64,000 nt of DNA from Sporomusaceae bacterium UBA7701 (GCA_002482545.1 DLGF01000012.1:103915-167914), one strand, 5' to 3'; counted from the stretch's first letter, positions 44,488-53,256 are shown. Numbers and translations are program-made. Notes: a model not told the origin generated them from the letters alone.

Positions 44488-44618
44488 ACAAAAAAATAGC
44501 GAAATAGCGGCGTGTTCCCGGGTGTTTCCGGGGACACGCGCAACGCGGCCTTTTCCCAAAATCGCCTTAGATGGTTTTGCCGTTCACAGTTCTCCTCACC
44601 GGCGAGCTCCTTCCCTAT

Positions 44619-44647
44619 AACGTTTTCTTTTCTATTTACATAGTATG
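44619..44647 (+). promoter_or_regulatory. sigma-K/E-like sporulation promoter of the Cys/His/Tyr-rich gene
   Basis: AACG, exactly 16 bp and CATAGTATG fit the same pattern as the DUF3794 and yabG promoters. Initiation would be near 44654, giving a 45 bp leader before the start codon. Confidence 0.5.
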
Positions 44648-44697
44648 TAATGTAGGGTTGGTAGACCTTAATTTTTAAACCATCAGGAGGTATGCAT

Positions 44698-44970
44698 ATG
44701 AAACATTATGGCCATATGTGCGATGAATGCTCCAGCATGGAGTGGGGCCATCACGATCATGGCGGTTATCCGGACAAATGCACCTGCGGACACGAATACG
44801 ATTGCCATCCCAAACTCTATTGCAAACCGGTCAAAGAATGCGTTAAAACCTATAAGACCTACTACAAACTTTACCGCTACTGCTACTACCGGCTGTACAA
44901 AATATGCTCGCGCTGCGGGCATGAATTTGATCATTACGAACACCGCGGCTGCTGCCCCAAATGCCGCTGA
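44698..44970 (+). CDS. Cys/His/Tyr-rich small protein, probably spore-related
   Basis: The ATG seven bases after AGGAGG gives 90 residues; an in-frame ATG at 44692 is too close to the ribosome site. It holds 13 Cys, 10 His and 13 Tyr (40 percent of the protein). CDEC, CTCGHEYDC, CSRCGH and CCPKC form zinc-ribbon-like pairs, and the middle is tyrosine-rich (TYKTYYKLYRYCYYRLYK). It is divergent from the DUF3794 operon, and both have sigma-K-like promoters. I know no family for it. A metal-binding or cross-linked coat component is a reasonable guess. Confidence 0.72.
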   Translation: MKHYGHMCDECSSMEWGHHDHGGYPDKCTCGHEYDCHPKLYCKPVKECVKTYKTYYKLYRYCYYRLYKICSRCGHEFDHYEHRGCCPKCR

Positions 44971-45331
44971 TCGGCCTCCCGGTCGAAGAAAAATGTGAAT
45001 TCTTCAGCGGTAATGCCCCACCCGTTCGATAACCTGAAAGGAAACAGCGAGGAGGCTGCCCAAAAGGAAAACGGGCAGCCTCCTCGCTTTATCAGCGGAA
45101 CAAATCTCATATGAGCCCTCCATTGGCTGGCTTTAACTCCCAAATCCATTGCCTCTCTCTTCCACTTCTCATCAACCGTCCTGGACGAGATACGGCATGG
45201 GCCGCTCCGCCGGGGCTGCAGCGAACCTCAAAAGAAAGCTACGCTGCTTGCGGCCGCGGGAGCGTTTGCCGTACTTTAGGGATTGCCGCCCGGCGCCGAA
45301 GCGTGGCCATGCTTAGCCTGCTGCAGCTCCT
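44971..45331. other. intergenic stretch with one terminator and no recognised gene
   Basis: Apart from the terminator near its start, nothing convincing is seen. A few short inverted repeats (GCTGCAGC) occur near 45220-45330. It does not match the dispersed repeat family beyond a short GCCGTACTTTAGG resemblance. Confidence 0.5.
45048..45094 (+). terminator. strong intrinsic terminator after the Cys/His/Tyr-rich gene
   Basis: A 15-bp perfect stem GCGAGGAGGCTGCCC / GGGCAGCCTCCTCGC is followed by TTTATC. Confidence 0.8.
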
Positions 45332-45898
45332 TTATAGAGCTGAGCCGGGGCCAATGAATACCTGCACCATATAAACTTCCCCATCGCTTCCTTCCCGGAC
45401 GCCGATACCCACCTCGGTGTAGCGGGGGCTCAGGATATTGGCCCGGTGGGCAAGGCTGCGCATCAATGCGGCCTCCGCGGCCTCCACCGTAGCGTCCATC
45501 GCCAGGTTCTCGCCGACATAGCCAAAGGAAGCGCCGCTCCGGCTGACCCGGTCTTTCGGGGATTCCCCCGCCGGATTGGTATGGGAAAAGAACTTATGAT
45601 CGATCATATCCTGGGCATGGCGGCCGGCAACGGCTGCCAGCGCAGGGTTTACGGCGAGGGGCTCAAGGCCGTGGGCGGCCCGGTCGGCGTTCAAAAGCTT
45701 GACTGCCCGCTCTTCCTCGGCGCTCAGGCTATAGGCCGAAGCCAAAAGAAAATGGCTGTTGAGGCTTCCGCCATTGACCGTCTGCCCTGTTTCGCCGGTC
45801 AGCGGCCCCCTTCCCCAGGAACTGCCGCCAGCCGAAAATATGGCGATTATCGTCACCACTGCGATAGCGAACAACTTGGGAAGCACCATGTTGATCAC
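45332..45898 (-). CDS. secreted CAP-domain protein (SCP/PR1-like)
   Basis: A 188-residue protein with an N-terminal signal-like segment (PKLFAIAVVTIIAIFSAGG) and a CAP domain: LLNADRAAHGLEPLAVNPALAAVAGRHAQDMIDH, FFSHTNPAGESPKDRV, and HRANILSPRYTEVGIGV. The metal-site histidines and glutamate are present. Related proteins in spore-formers (YkwD, SafA-associated) are secreted. The start could be the GTG at the listed position or the ATG three codons on; both are near AAGGAGG. Confidence 0.85.
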   Translation of the reverse strand: MINMVLPKLFAIAVVTIIAIFSAGGSSWGRGPLTGETGQTVNGGSLNSHFLLASAYSLSAEEERAVKLLNADRAAHGLEPLAVNPALAAVAGRHAQDMIDHKFFSHTNPAGESPKDRVSRSGASFGYVGENLAMDATVEAAEAALMRSLAHRANILSPRYTEVGIGVREGSDGEVYMVQVFIGPGSAL

Positions 45899-45981
45899 CG
45901 CCTCCTTAACACAAGGCTATTCCTGTTTAAAAAGGTTCGTCTTTTCAGGAGAAAAACCCTACTCCCGAATGGAACTAGGGC

Positions 45982-46013
45982 AAAAAAAGCAGCGCGAAAT
46001 TCGCGCTGCTGCA
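45982..46013 (-). terminator. intrinsic terminator after yabG
   Basis: AGCAGCGCGAA / TTCGCGCTGCT with a one-base gap forms a long stem followed on the minus strand by TTTTTTTG. Confidence 0.9.
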
Positions 46014-46048
46014 CCGCAGATATGTAAACTTCCGCTTACAACCGGCTT

Positions 46049-46930
46049 TTAGTAAGGCGACTTTGGCATCCCCAGGCGAAACTTTCCTCTTGTCTCGACG
46101 CCTCCGACTCCTTCAACGCCGGTAACCGACGCAGTAATGGCGTCATTGATATCGACCGTCTTGCTGATGGGAGTGAAGGCTACCTTTTCGGCGATAAATA
46201 CCGGGTCATAGGCATGAATAAAGATCCGGGTCGGAGAACTGGCAAAATTGGCGCCGGCCGCCAGAATCGCTTCAAAGTACGACTGACAGGCCCCGGCAAA
46301 GACGACTAGGTCATCGCGCGAGGGCTGATAGTCGCGCGCGATCTGGACAGACCGGACGAAATACTTGGATGTCCGGTAGTTATCCATGTCGCGAAAGCCT
46401 TTTTTCCCCCCGCCGATCAGCGCGTCATGCCCGGTCACCACCACAATATCCGGCCGGTGTTCCTTGATTAGAGCCAATAGACTGTCCGGCTGCTTCTCTT
46501 CTTCGATAAACCGGCCAACCGCTTCAATATTGAGCTGGCTGTACGTCTTCATGCACATTTTCAAATAGTCTTCGTCGCCGTCAATATGCAATACCTTGCC
46601 AGGTATATCAAAAAAAGCAAACTTTTTACTGGATTCGGCCCGGGTCATTTCCCGTTGCTCCAGTTCCTGGCTCCGCCGGAGCATAACCCGCCGGAGCGAG
46701 TCGCTGTACATGGCCTCCAGGCGGACTATCTCCTGCTTGAGATGCTCGGCGTCCACCCGCTCCAGATCGTCGATCGGCGAATCCGCAAGCAGCCGCATAT
46801 GAAGCCCTTTAAGCGTGCAATAATCCCGTCCCGTCTCGTTCGTACCGATTTCCGTCACCTTGAAAACAATATCGCCGCCGTGGGACTTTCGGATAACTAG
46901 ATCGCCTACGGAAATGGTTGACACGATCAT
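46049..46930 (-). CDS. yabG: sporulation-specific protease YabG
   Basis: The product is 293 residues from the ATG, close to the 290 of Bacillus YabG. It begins SVGDLVIRKSHGGDIVFKV and includes GKVLHIDGDEDYL, DIVVVTGHDAL and VFAGACQSYFEAILAAGANFASSP, the family active-site region. YabG is a sigma-K-controlled coat protease that processes SafA, CotT and others. A GTG two codons later has better spacing to AAGGGAGGG and may be the true start. A sigma-K-like promoter is seen upstream. Confidence 0.92.
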   Translation of the reverse strand: MIVSTISVGDLVIRKSHGGDIVFKVTEIGTNETGRDYCTLKGLHMRLLADSPIDDLERVDAEHLKQEIVRLEAMYSDSLRRVMLRRSQELEQREMTRAESSKKFAFFDIPGKVLHIDGDEDYLKMCMKTYSQLNIEAVGRFIEEEKQPDSLLALIKEHRPDIVVVTGHDALIGGGKKGFRDMDNYRTSKYFVRSVQIARDYQPSRDDLVVFAGACQSYFEAILAAGANFASSPTRIFIHAYDPVFIAEKVAFTPISKTVDINDAITASVTGVEGVGGVETRGKFRLGMPKSPY

Positions 46931-46947
46931 CCCTCCCTTGACTATTA

Positions 46948-46976
46948 CATTGTATGAGGCCGGGAGCGGTTTTGTC
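46948..46976 (-). promoter_or_regulatory. sigma-K/E-like sporulation promoter of yabG
   Basis: On the minus strand GACA, exactly 16 bp and CATACAATG fit mACm-N16-CATAnnnT. yabG is known to be sigma-K dependent in Bacillus. The leader would be about 13-20 bp, just enough for the AAGGGAGGG ribosome site. Confidence 0.6.
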
Positions 46977-47108
46977 ACCGCCGGCGCCTTGTCTGCCCGG
47001 GCGGATAAATTCCTTGCCGGGACAAGTCGCAAACAAATTTGTCCACCAATATACTGTAGTAAAGCCCTCTAGGGCTCTGCCGCACTAGTCCCACCGAGGT
47101 GATGGCGC

Positions 47109-47906
47109 TTGATAACCGTGGTTGTTCCCGCAAGAAACGAGGCAGGCCGAATCGCAACCGTTCTGCAGAACCTGGGGACTTTGCCGGTTGACCACATAAT
47201 TGTCGTCGCAAACGGCTCCAAAGATGCAACGATGCGAGAAATACTTCAGCTTCGCCTTCCCAAGCTTCAGATCATCTATTTTAACGATTGTCTCGGTATT
47301 GATGTTCCGCGGGCCATTGGCGCAAAGGTGGCGGTGTCGCTCGGCAGTGACGTTATCGCTTTTGTCGATGGCGATATGGTGGGGACGTTCAACGAAAATT
47401 TAATGGAGTTGATCGACGGCGTTCTGCTGAAGCATATCGACGTCGCCCTAACCAACTGCTATCCTTCTCCTCCCCGGCATATCGAGCGGTATAATCCCAC
47501 TTTTCAGTGGCGCCTCAATCTCAACAAGGAACTAGGCCTGGAGAAAAAAGTGGGTCTGGCGACTCCGGCGCATGGTCCCCATGCCGTTTCCCGGCGCCTC
47601 CTGGAGACCATTCCGTTTCGCGAGTTGGCCATTCCTCCAGTCGTTCTCGCTCTGGCCCGCGTCCACAAGCTAAAGATCGATGTAGCGACAACCATTCCCC
47701 ATTACCGCTTAGGCTCTTCCATCAAGAACCAAATCCATACCAACAAAATTATCGACACGATTGTCGGCGACTGCCTTGAGGCAATTGCCTTGTTTCACAA
47801 CCAGCCTCGCACCCGGCAGTGGCAAAACACCACTTATACGGGCTACCACAGTGACCGCCGCTTTGATTTGCTGGAGCTTTTTCTGAACGAAGACGGCCCC
47901 TCATAA
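47109..47906 (+). CDS. glycosyltransferase family 2 protein
   Basis: A 265-residue GT-A protein from a TTG start preceded by GAGGTGATGG. The first strand ITVVVPARNEAGRIATVL and DHIIVVANGSKDAT bind the nucleotide sugar; the metal motif is FVDGDMVG. A C-terminal HNQPRTRQWQNTTYTGYHSDRRFDLL region follows. The acceptor is unknown. It is divergent from yabG, so a sporulation role is possible but not shown. Confidence 0.82.
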   Translation: MITVVVPARNEAGRIATVLQNLGTLPVDHIIVVANGSKDATMREILQLRLPKLQIIYFNDCLGIDVPRAIGAKVAVSLGSDVIAFVDGDMVGTFNENLMELIDGVLLKHIDVALTNCYPSPPRHIERYNPTFQWRLNLNKELGLEKKVGLATPAHGPHAVSRRLLETIPFRELAIPPVVLALARVHKLKIDVATTIPHYRLGSSIKNQIHTNKIIDTIVGDCLEAIALFHNQPRTRQWQNTTYTGYHSDRRFDLLELFLNEDGPS

Positions 47907-48208
47907 AAACACCGCCTGGCAAAACCGTTCTCCTGAGCAGCCGGCCGTGGCTTCCAGCGAACTCCGAACACCTTACTCCCGCGAGCCGCCAGGCTTCTAC
48001 TCAGCCGGCAAAGCCTTTTTCAGCGGTCCGGGAGATTTTTAGGAAAATAGCTGATACGCACTATTCCCACCCCTTTCAGCATAAGGCGTCCGGTTTCGTC
48101 CACCGCGCGGAAGGAAGCGAATTCGGCGCCGGGCCTGTAAGAATACCGTTGCTTGCAGGCCGAAAAGCCCCTGCGGAATAAACACCGCAGGGGCTTTTCT
48201 TGACCCGG
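47907..48208. other. intergenic stretch, terminator at the ksgA side
   Basis: No gene is seen between the glycosyltransferase stop and ksgA. The last 50 bases hold the ksgA terminator. Confidence 0.5.
48161..48200 (-). terminator. intrinsic terminator after ksgA, bidirectional
   Basis: A perfect 14-bp stem AAAAGCCCCTGCGG / CCGCAGGGGCTTTT with an eight-base loop sits 10 bp beyond the ksgA stop. Confidence 0.9.
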
Positions 48209-49066
48209 TTATCGTTTCTTGTCATCCCAGGCGTCGGCAATGGCGGCAAATTCGGCCAGCGCCAGCGTTTCGCCCCGCCTCGTTCCGTCGATGCCGGCGG
48301 CCGCCAGGATTTCCGGCAGGTCCTGCGCAGGGATTCCGCCGGCCTTCAACGCATTCGCCAGGGTTTTTCTCCGCTGCGCAAAGGCGGCCTTTACCACCCG
48401 GAAAAAGGTCTTTTCGCTCCGGATAGTTACCGGGGGCTCCTTCCTCACCATACAGCGGATAACCGCCGATTCCACGGCCGGCGGGGGAAGAAAGGCGCCG
48501 GAAGGAACCAAGAAGGCGACCTCGGGCCGAGTATAGTACTGGACGGCCACGGATAACGCGCCATAGTCCTTTCCGCCCGGCGGGGCCACCATCCGTTCGG
48601 CCACCTCTTTCTGCACCATGGTGACCAGGCGCTCGACAGGCAGCCGTTGCTCCAAGAGGCCCATAACGATCGGAGTGGTAATGTAATAAGGAAGGTTGGC
48701 GACGACTTTAAAGGACGGAGCAGTTACTTCTTCCCGGATATTGAGCTTTAAAATGTCGCCGTGAACGACCTTTACATTCTCATATCCCGCCAGCGTCTTG
48801 GCCAGCACCTCGACCAGACGCCGGTCCAGTTCGACCGCCACCACTCTCGCTCCGGTTTCCGCCAGCGCCTGGGTCAGGGTGCCGATACCCGGCCCGATCT
48901 CGAGTACAGTATCAGCAGCACCCACTTCAGCGGCGCCGACAATACGGTCGACCACCTGCTCGTCGATGAGGAAATTCTGCCCCAGCCGTTTATTCGTGTG
49001 AATGCCGAAGGTTTTTAAAATGTGAAGCGTAACTTCGCGCTTGGCTATGCGGGGGTTAATCATCAT
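48209..49066 (-). CDS. rsmA: 16S rRNA dimethyladenosine transferase
   Basis: A 285-residue protein with HTNKRLGQNFLIDEQVVDRIV, the VLEIGPGIGTLTQAL SAM strand and the catalytic NLPYYITTPI motif. It dimethylates A1518 and A1519 of 16S rRNA. The start overlaps the rnmV stop by 11 bp, the same arrangement as in Bacillus (rnmV-ksgA). Another name is ksgA. Confidence 0.95.
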   Translation of the reverse strand: MMINPRIAKREVTLHILKTFGIHTNKRLGQNFLIDEQVVDRIVGAAEVGAADTVLEIGPGIGTLTQALAETGARVVAVELDRRLVEVLAKTLAGYENVKVVHGDILKLNIREEVTAPSFKVVANLPYYITTPIVMGLLEQRLPVERLVTMVQKEVAERMVAPPGGKDYGALSVAVQYYTRPEVAFLVPSGAFLPPPAVESAVIRCMVRKEPPVTIRSEKTFFRVVKAAFAQRRKTLANALKAGGIPAQDLPEILAAAGIDGTRRGETLALAEFAAIADAWDDKKR

Positions 49067-49610
49067 TGCCCTCCAGGGCCGCCACAGCGGCTGTAAACTC
49101 CTCCCGTGTCACACCGTAGTGATTCAAACGCCGCAAAAACGTCTTGGCGTTGGCGTAGCCAATCCCCAGAGCATCTCCCAGGACGGCCCGCCGGGAAGCC
49201 GCGTCCGGGGTTCCCGCAAGCTTGGCGGCGTTCATATCCCGAAGGGTAAATTCAGGATGAGGCTGCCATTCCTGGCAGCGCGCTTTGCTTAAGGCTGTCC
49301 GGATCGCCTCCGGGGACGCCTGCTCAATTCCGATATCGTCGTTGGCCGTGGCCGCCTCCTTCGGCACAAAGGCATGCCTGGCCTGGGGAAAGCGCTCGGT
49401 CAGCACTTTACGGATTCTCTCACCGGCGCTGTCGGGGTCTGTTAGGACGATAATCCCGGTCCGGCGGTAGGCGGCCGCGATTTGATCCATCAGATGCCGG
49501 GACAAGCTAAAGCCTCCGGTCGCAAGGCACTCGGCGTCCACTGCCCGCTTAACGGCGGCAATATCGTTCTTTCCTTCTACCACAACTACTTCCCTCAGCA
49601 CATATCTCAC
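49056..49610 (-). CDS. rnmV: ribonuclease M5
   Basis: A 184-residue TOPRIM protein: VVVEGKNDIAAVKRAVDAE with the catalytic glutamate and VLTDPDSAGERIRKVL, which carries the D-x-D. It matures 5S rRNA. Gene order yabE-rnmV-ksgA matches Bacillus. Confidence 0.92.
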   Translation of the reverse strand: MRYVLREVVVVEGKNDIAAVKRAVDAECLATGGFSLSRHLMDQIAAAYRRTGIIVLTDPDSAGERIRKVLTERFPQARHAFVPKEAATANDDIGIEQASPEAIRTALSKARCQEWQPHPEFTLRDMNAAKLAGTPDAASRRAVLGDALGIGYANAKTFLRRLNHYGVTREEFTAAVAALEGNDD

Positions 49611-49662
49611 CTCCGGACCGGATCGCGGGCTCTTGTCAGTCTTCGCCCGTCATTTGCAAAAG

Positions 49663-49699
49663 AATAGGTAAATCCTGCTCTCAAGCAGGATTTACCTAA
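49663..49699 (-). terminator. intrinsic terminator between yabE and rnmV
   Basis: A perfect 14-bp stem AGGTAAATCCTGCT / AGCAGGATTTACCT with loop CTCA is followed on the minus strand by ATTCTTTTG. It is 12 bp past the yabE stop. Confidence 0.75.
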
Positions 49700-49710
49700 C
49701 GCGCCACACC

Positions 49711-50712
49711 TTAGTCGATCAAATACACCTTTACCCCGCGGCGGCCAAAACCCCAAGCTTCATTGGAGTTTTCCATACAGAGGTCGATGCGGTTCCCGAT
49801 AATCGCCCCGCCCGTATCAGCGGCCAGCGCCAGGCCATAGCCGGGGACGTAGACCCGGCTCCCCAGGGGAATGACCTCCGGGTCCACGGCGACAATTCCC
49901 CGCCGGGCCGGAATACCGCTCGCGGTAATGCCATGGGTTGATCCGTCAAAGGGCAGATAGGCCGTAGCCTCCATCCAATATACCCGCTTAAAGCGCATGG
50001 TCCCGCGGGAAGTCTCTACGACATCGCGGTTTCCGACGCGAACAATCTGCGGTTTGGGCGGCACGATGACCTTTTCGTCCAGTACTTCGGCGCCCGCTTC
50101 CTGCCCGTCTTCCAGGCGGAGCTTCACGGTAGCCTCTTGGACCCCGTCTTCTCCATCCTGCTCGCTTGCTTCTTCCCCCAGTTCCAGCGAAGGGTCGGGC
50201 TTGCGAACGATCGGGGCAGGCAATGTTTCTTTACGAACAACGGTATTGTAGGTTACATGGATGACGCGAATTTCCATTCCCGGCTTGATCTTGGTCGATC
50301 CATCGGGCACCAGTCTGGAATTCTGCGAAGAAAACCCCAGGCTTTCCGCCAATTCGCCGACTGTCGGTTTGCCGGTAATGATGGTTTCGGGTTGATTGTT
50401 GCGGATGATACTTACCGGAACGGCGCGGTATACTTCAATGATACTGCCGTTCGTCAACCGGGGCGTGGAGACCCGGTATTCGTCGTTGGGTCCAAGCTTG
50501 ATGTTCGCCTGGGCGAGAACGGCTTCCGGCTGATTGTAGACCGTACTCATCCTGACGGATTGCCCGTCGGCGATAATATTCACTTCTTTATGCGCCCAAA
50601 CAAACCCGGTGATCACCAGTGAGGTTGCGACAAGCGCGGCGATAAGAACTGCTTTGCGTCTGTCAACAGCTGCTCTCAGCTTATGTAAATAACTTGGCTG
50701 AGCACCACTCAT
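49711..50712 (-). CDS. yabE: YabE-like wall-associated protein (DUF348, G5 and 3D domains)
   Basis: The ATG after GAAAGGGGGTACTCC gives 333 residues. A membrane segment (KAVLIAALVATSLVITGFVW) is followed by two DUF348 units (residues about 42-130), a G5 domain interrupted by an acidic insert (LELGEEASEQDGEDGVQEAT), and a C-terminal 3D domain (MEATAYLPFDGS, AVDPEVIPLGSRVYV, AADTGGAIIGNRIDL) with the three conserved aspartates. The 3D domain is a lytic transglycosylase-like fold resembling resuscitation factors. The acidic insert is uncommon. Confidence 0.9.
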   Translation of the reverse strand: MSGAQPSYLHKLRAAVDRRKAVLIAALVATSLVITGFVWAHKEVNIIADGQSVRMSTVYNQPEAVLAQANIKLGPNDEYRVSTPRLTNGSIIEVYRAVPVSIIRNNQPETIITGKPTVGELAESLGFSSQNSRLVPDGSTKIKPGMEIRVIHVTYNTVVRKETLPAPIVRKPDPSLELGEEASEQDGEDGVQEATVKLRLEDGQEAGAEVLDEKVIVPPKPQIVRVGNRDVVETSRGTMRFKRVYWMEATAYLPFDGSTHGITASGIPARRGIVAVDPEVIPLGSRVYVPGYGLALAADTGGAIIGNRIDLCMENSNEAWGFGRRGVKVYLID

Positions 50713-50885
50713 GGAGTACCCCCTTTCTAGGCTCAAAAATTATACCACAGATAGTCTGGCGGTGTCAAATCAGGCATTCTTTTCCAGCAATACTAAAATT
50801 ATACCCATTTGCCGGACTTTTTATTCGCCGGCGCAAACTGCCCGGAGGAGGCAGGCGTTCCGGCAGACTCCGCCGCCCCGTTCCA

Positions 50886-50954
50886 GACAAAAAAACGGAC
50901 CGGCAAGGCCGGCCCGTTAGCATAACGACCCAGGCCGGCATTGCCGGCCCGTTC
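50886..50954 (-). terminator. two successive terminator-like hairpins after the MCP gene
   Basis: ACGGACCGGC / GGCCGGCCCGT (near 50895-50917), followed on the minus strand by TTTTTTTGTC, is a strong terminator. A second GGCCGGCA-TTGCCGGCC hairpin (50932-50952) lies closer to the gene and has no T-run. Confidence 0.8.
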
Positions 50955-50961
50955 GCGCTGC

Positions 50962-51822
50962 TTATTGATCCTGATCGGTAAGTTGGTACATTTCCTTCGC
51001 TACTTCCGAGAGGTGCCCCGCCATTACGGCAAGGGCCTGACTGGCCCGCGCCATCTCGTCAATGCCGGACGCCTGCCCGCCGACACTGTTGTCAATCCCT
51101 TTAATTTCCTGCGACAGGGTATCGATGGTATCCTGGATGCTCTTCAGCGATCCGGCGATCCGTTTCACCGACTCGCCGCTCACTTCCGCCAGCTTGCGGA
51201 CTTCCTCGGCGACGACGCCAAAACCGCGTCCGGCTTCGCCGACCCGGGCGGCCTCAATCGCCGCATTCAGGCCCAGCAGGTTGGTCTGCCCGGCAACATT
51301 GCGGATAAACCCAACGATTTCGTCAGTCTGTTTAGCCGCTGAAAGCAAATTTTTCCCCAGGCTGTCCAGATTGCGGCAAGCGTTGGCTACCTCTGACGCC
51401 CGGCTGGCAAGCTCCTCCATGCCGGCGGTAAGTTCCTCGGACGATGCCGCCAGTTCTCCGGCGGTCGTACTCACTTTATCGATCGCCCCGGTGCTTTGCG
51501 TGGTTGTAATGCACCCGACCACGCGGGCGCCGTCTTTGAACGGCAGGGCGTTGGCCACATAACCTATCCCATACACCGACTTGTCCTTCGGGATGAGCTT
51601 GACGACCTGATGCCCGGTCTCAAGCGCCTCTTTAGTGGCGCCGGCCTGAACCAGATCGCCGGCCTTAATTCTCAAGTCCAAATCATTGGCGGGAATATAC
51701 AGAACGTATTTCCCGTCCCGAACGATGGCAACGCCGATGTCTGCCGCAATAACATCATTAAGATAGGGAGCCAGCTTAATAAACATCTCCAAGGCCTGGC
51801 TGCCGGCAAGCTCTTCGCTCAT
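50962..51822 (-). CDS. soluble methyl-accepting chemotaxis protein
   Basis: The ATG after GGGAGGGATTTTCGAA gives 286 residues without a membrane segment. Residues 1-115 form a sensory region (VIAADIGVAIVRDGKYVLYIP, GIGYVANALPFKDGARVVG); residues about 120-286 form the signalling helices with the hairpin tip NVAGQTNLLGLNAAIEAARVGEAGRGFGVVAEEVRKLA. A cytosolic receptor could pair with the CheW at 35762-36232. The ligand is unknown. Confidence 0.87.
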   Translation of the reverse strand: MSEELAGSQALEMFIKLAPYLNDVIAADIGVAIVRDGKYVLYIPANDLDLRIKAGDLVQAGATKEALETGHQVVKLIPKDKSVYGIGYVANALPFKDGARVVGCITTTQSTGAIDKVSTTAGELAASSEELTAGMEELASRASEVANACRNLDSLGKNLLSAAKQTDEIVGFIRNVAGQTNLLGLNAAIEAARVGEAGRGFGVVAEEVRKLAEVSGESVKRIAGSLKSIQDTIDTLSQEIKGIDNSVGGQASGIDEMARASQALAVMAGHLSEVAKEMYQLTDQDQ

Positions 51823-51906
51823 TTCGAAAATCCCTCCCACTTCCCAAATCATGGAAAAATCGCTAATCAAACATTATCTTAATTCTACATTTTTTAATAT
51901 TTTTCG

Positions 51907-53136
51907 TCAACACAAGGGTTGTTTTTGCGGACAAACGTATTCCTTAAAGCAGGCAAAAAATCTGCCAAAGGGAATTCCCCCTACGGATTTCCCTTCATAT
52001 TTCCGGGATAGCGTTGTCACCCCGTCGCGCAAATGGTGGGAGGTAATGCCATAAGCGATGGACAGGGACGCCTCGATATAGGCCGCGAGATGGTCGCAGG
52101 CTTTGATGATTTCGCCGTCGATCGGCTCAAAGCGGTTCTCGTTGTACCGGGCGCTGATGGCCCCTGATTCGACAACCATCACCTGGCCGTCAACCTGGAC
52201 CTTGTTAGCGAATTCATTTTCGACATAATACCGGATTTCCTTGTGCCAGGCCGACGGGAGGAGCGGAAACAGCTTTTCCTCCAATTGCCGGGTCTCAATG
52301 TTCTTAATCAAGTTGTCCAGCCCTGCGACGGAGGATTTCACCGGAGAAATAATGTCGCGGGTCAGAACCTCCGGCAAATCATGGAATAGTCCGGCGAAGT
52401 AATTGTTGCAGAGGCGCCGGTCGCAGGCCGCAAGCTCCACGGAGCACAAATACGCCATGATCGCGACAATCAGCATATGTCCCATCACCGATGTTTCCGG
52501 CACGCGGGGCGATTGCGCCCAGCGCTGCTGAAACCTAAGCTGCCCCACCAGGTCGAGGAAATTCCGGGTTTTCTTGCCAAGGCCGAGCTTTTGAACACCG
52601 GCAAGATCAATATGTTCTTCCAGTTCATTTTCAATCCGGGTTTTGGTTTCTTCCACTCCGAAAATATGGGAGTTCAAATGGTAAATAATCTGAAATTCCC
52701 AGTCAGTCGCCAGATAGTGGGCCGCCCGCAAAATTTTCTTTTCCAGTTTCCGCTCTTCCGGGTCCCGCCAGTAACAGGCAAAATCGTCGTAAAAGCCGGG
52801 CCGGACGTCAATCCCCCGATCCTTTAAACGGCCGAACACCCAGTCAGTCAGCTGTTCGCCGTGGCGGGCCATCAGTTCATGGAATATCGGCGGCTTGATA
52901 TCGGTCAACACAATCCGGTGCAAGAACTCAAACAAGCCTCCCTCAATGAGGCCTCGCCAGTCAATGACGGCCCCCCGGTCGCTTGCCTCATACTTGGCCA
53001 GAACAAAGGCAATAATCATCTTGTGAGCCTGCTTGTCCAGCTCAGTAAACCCTTTGGGCCGGATGTGATCATTCCACCGCTGAATGTGGGCGCTCTCGAA
53101 AAGCAGCTCCAGTAAAGCCTTATTGATCACCCTCAT
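51907..53136 (-). CDS. HD-domain phosphohydrolase
   Basis: A 409-residue protein. The metal-binding HD pair is in YFAGLFHDLPEVLTRDI, after the HMLIVAIMAYLCSVELAACDRRL helix that supplies the first histidine. It resembles uncharacterised HD proteins with dNTPase/nucleotide phosphatase folds (YfbR group). The C-terminus ends ECYCPQKQ-like. No partner is seen in the neighbourhood. Substrate unknown. Confidence 0.85.
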   Translation of the reverse strand: MRVINKALLELLFESAHIQRWNDHIRPKGFTELDKQAHKMIIAFVLAKYEASDRGAVIDWRGLIEGGLFEFLHRIVLTDIKPPIFHELMARHGEQLTDWVFGRLKDRGIDVRPGFYDDFACYWRDPEERKLEKKILRAAHYLATDWEFQIIYHLNSHIFGVEETKTRIENELEEHIDLAGVQKLGLGKKTRNFLDLVGQLRFQQRWAQSPRVPETSVMGHMLIVAIMAYLCSVELAACDRRLCNNYFAGLFHDLPEVLTRDIISPVKSSVAGLDNLIKNIETRQLEEKLFPLLPSAWHKEIRYYVENEFANKVQVDGQVMVVESGAISARYNENRFEPIDGEIIKACDHLAAYIEASLSIAYGITSHHLRDGVTTLSRKYEGKSVGGIPFGRFFACFKEYVCPQKQPLC

Positions 53137-53220
53137 CTTCCCTTCACCACATAATACCGGTAATATTCCCGGGACGGATTCGGTTATCCTGCCGCTTCAG
53201 CCGTCCCGCCGCGGCCTTCC

Positions 53221-53248
53221 TTGACTTTCCCCGTCATTTTCGTATTAT
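53221..53248 (+). promoter_or_regulatory. sigma-A-like promoter directly upstream of repeat copy C
   Basis: TTGACT, 16 bp and TATTAT. Initiation would fall at about 53255-53257, exactly where the repeat's paired 5' end begins (53257). Copies A and B do not have an obvious promoter in the same position. Confidence 0.5.
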
Positions 53249-53256
53249 GAAATAAA

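Noticed and set aside
45095..45331. A fourth copy of the dispersed repeat
   Set aside because: Only a short GCCGTACTTTAGG stretch resembles copy A; the terminal stem and conserved core are missing.
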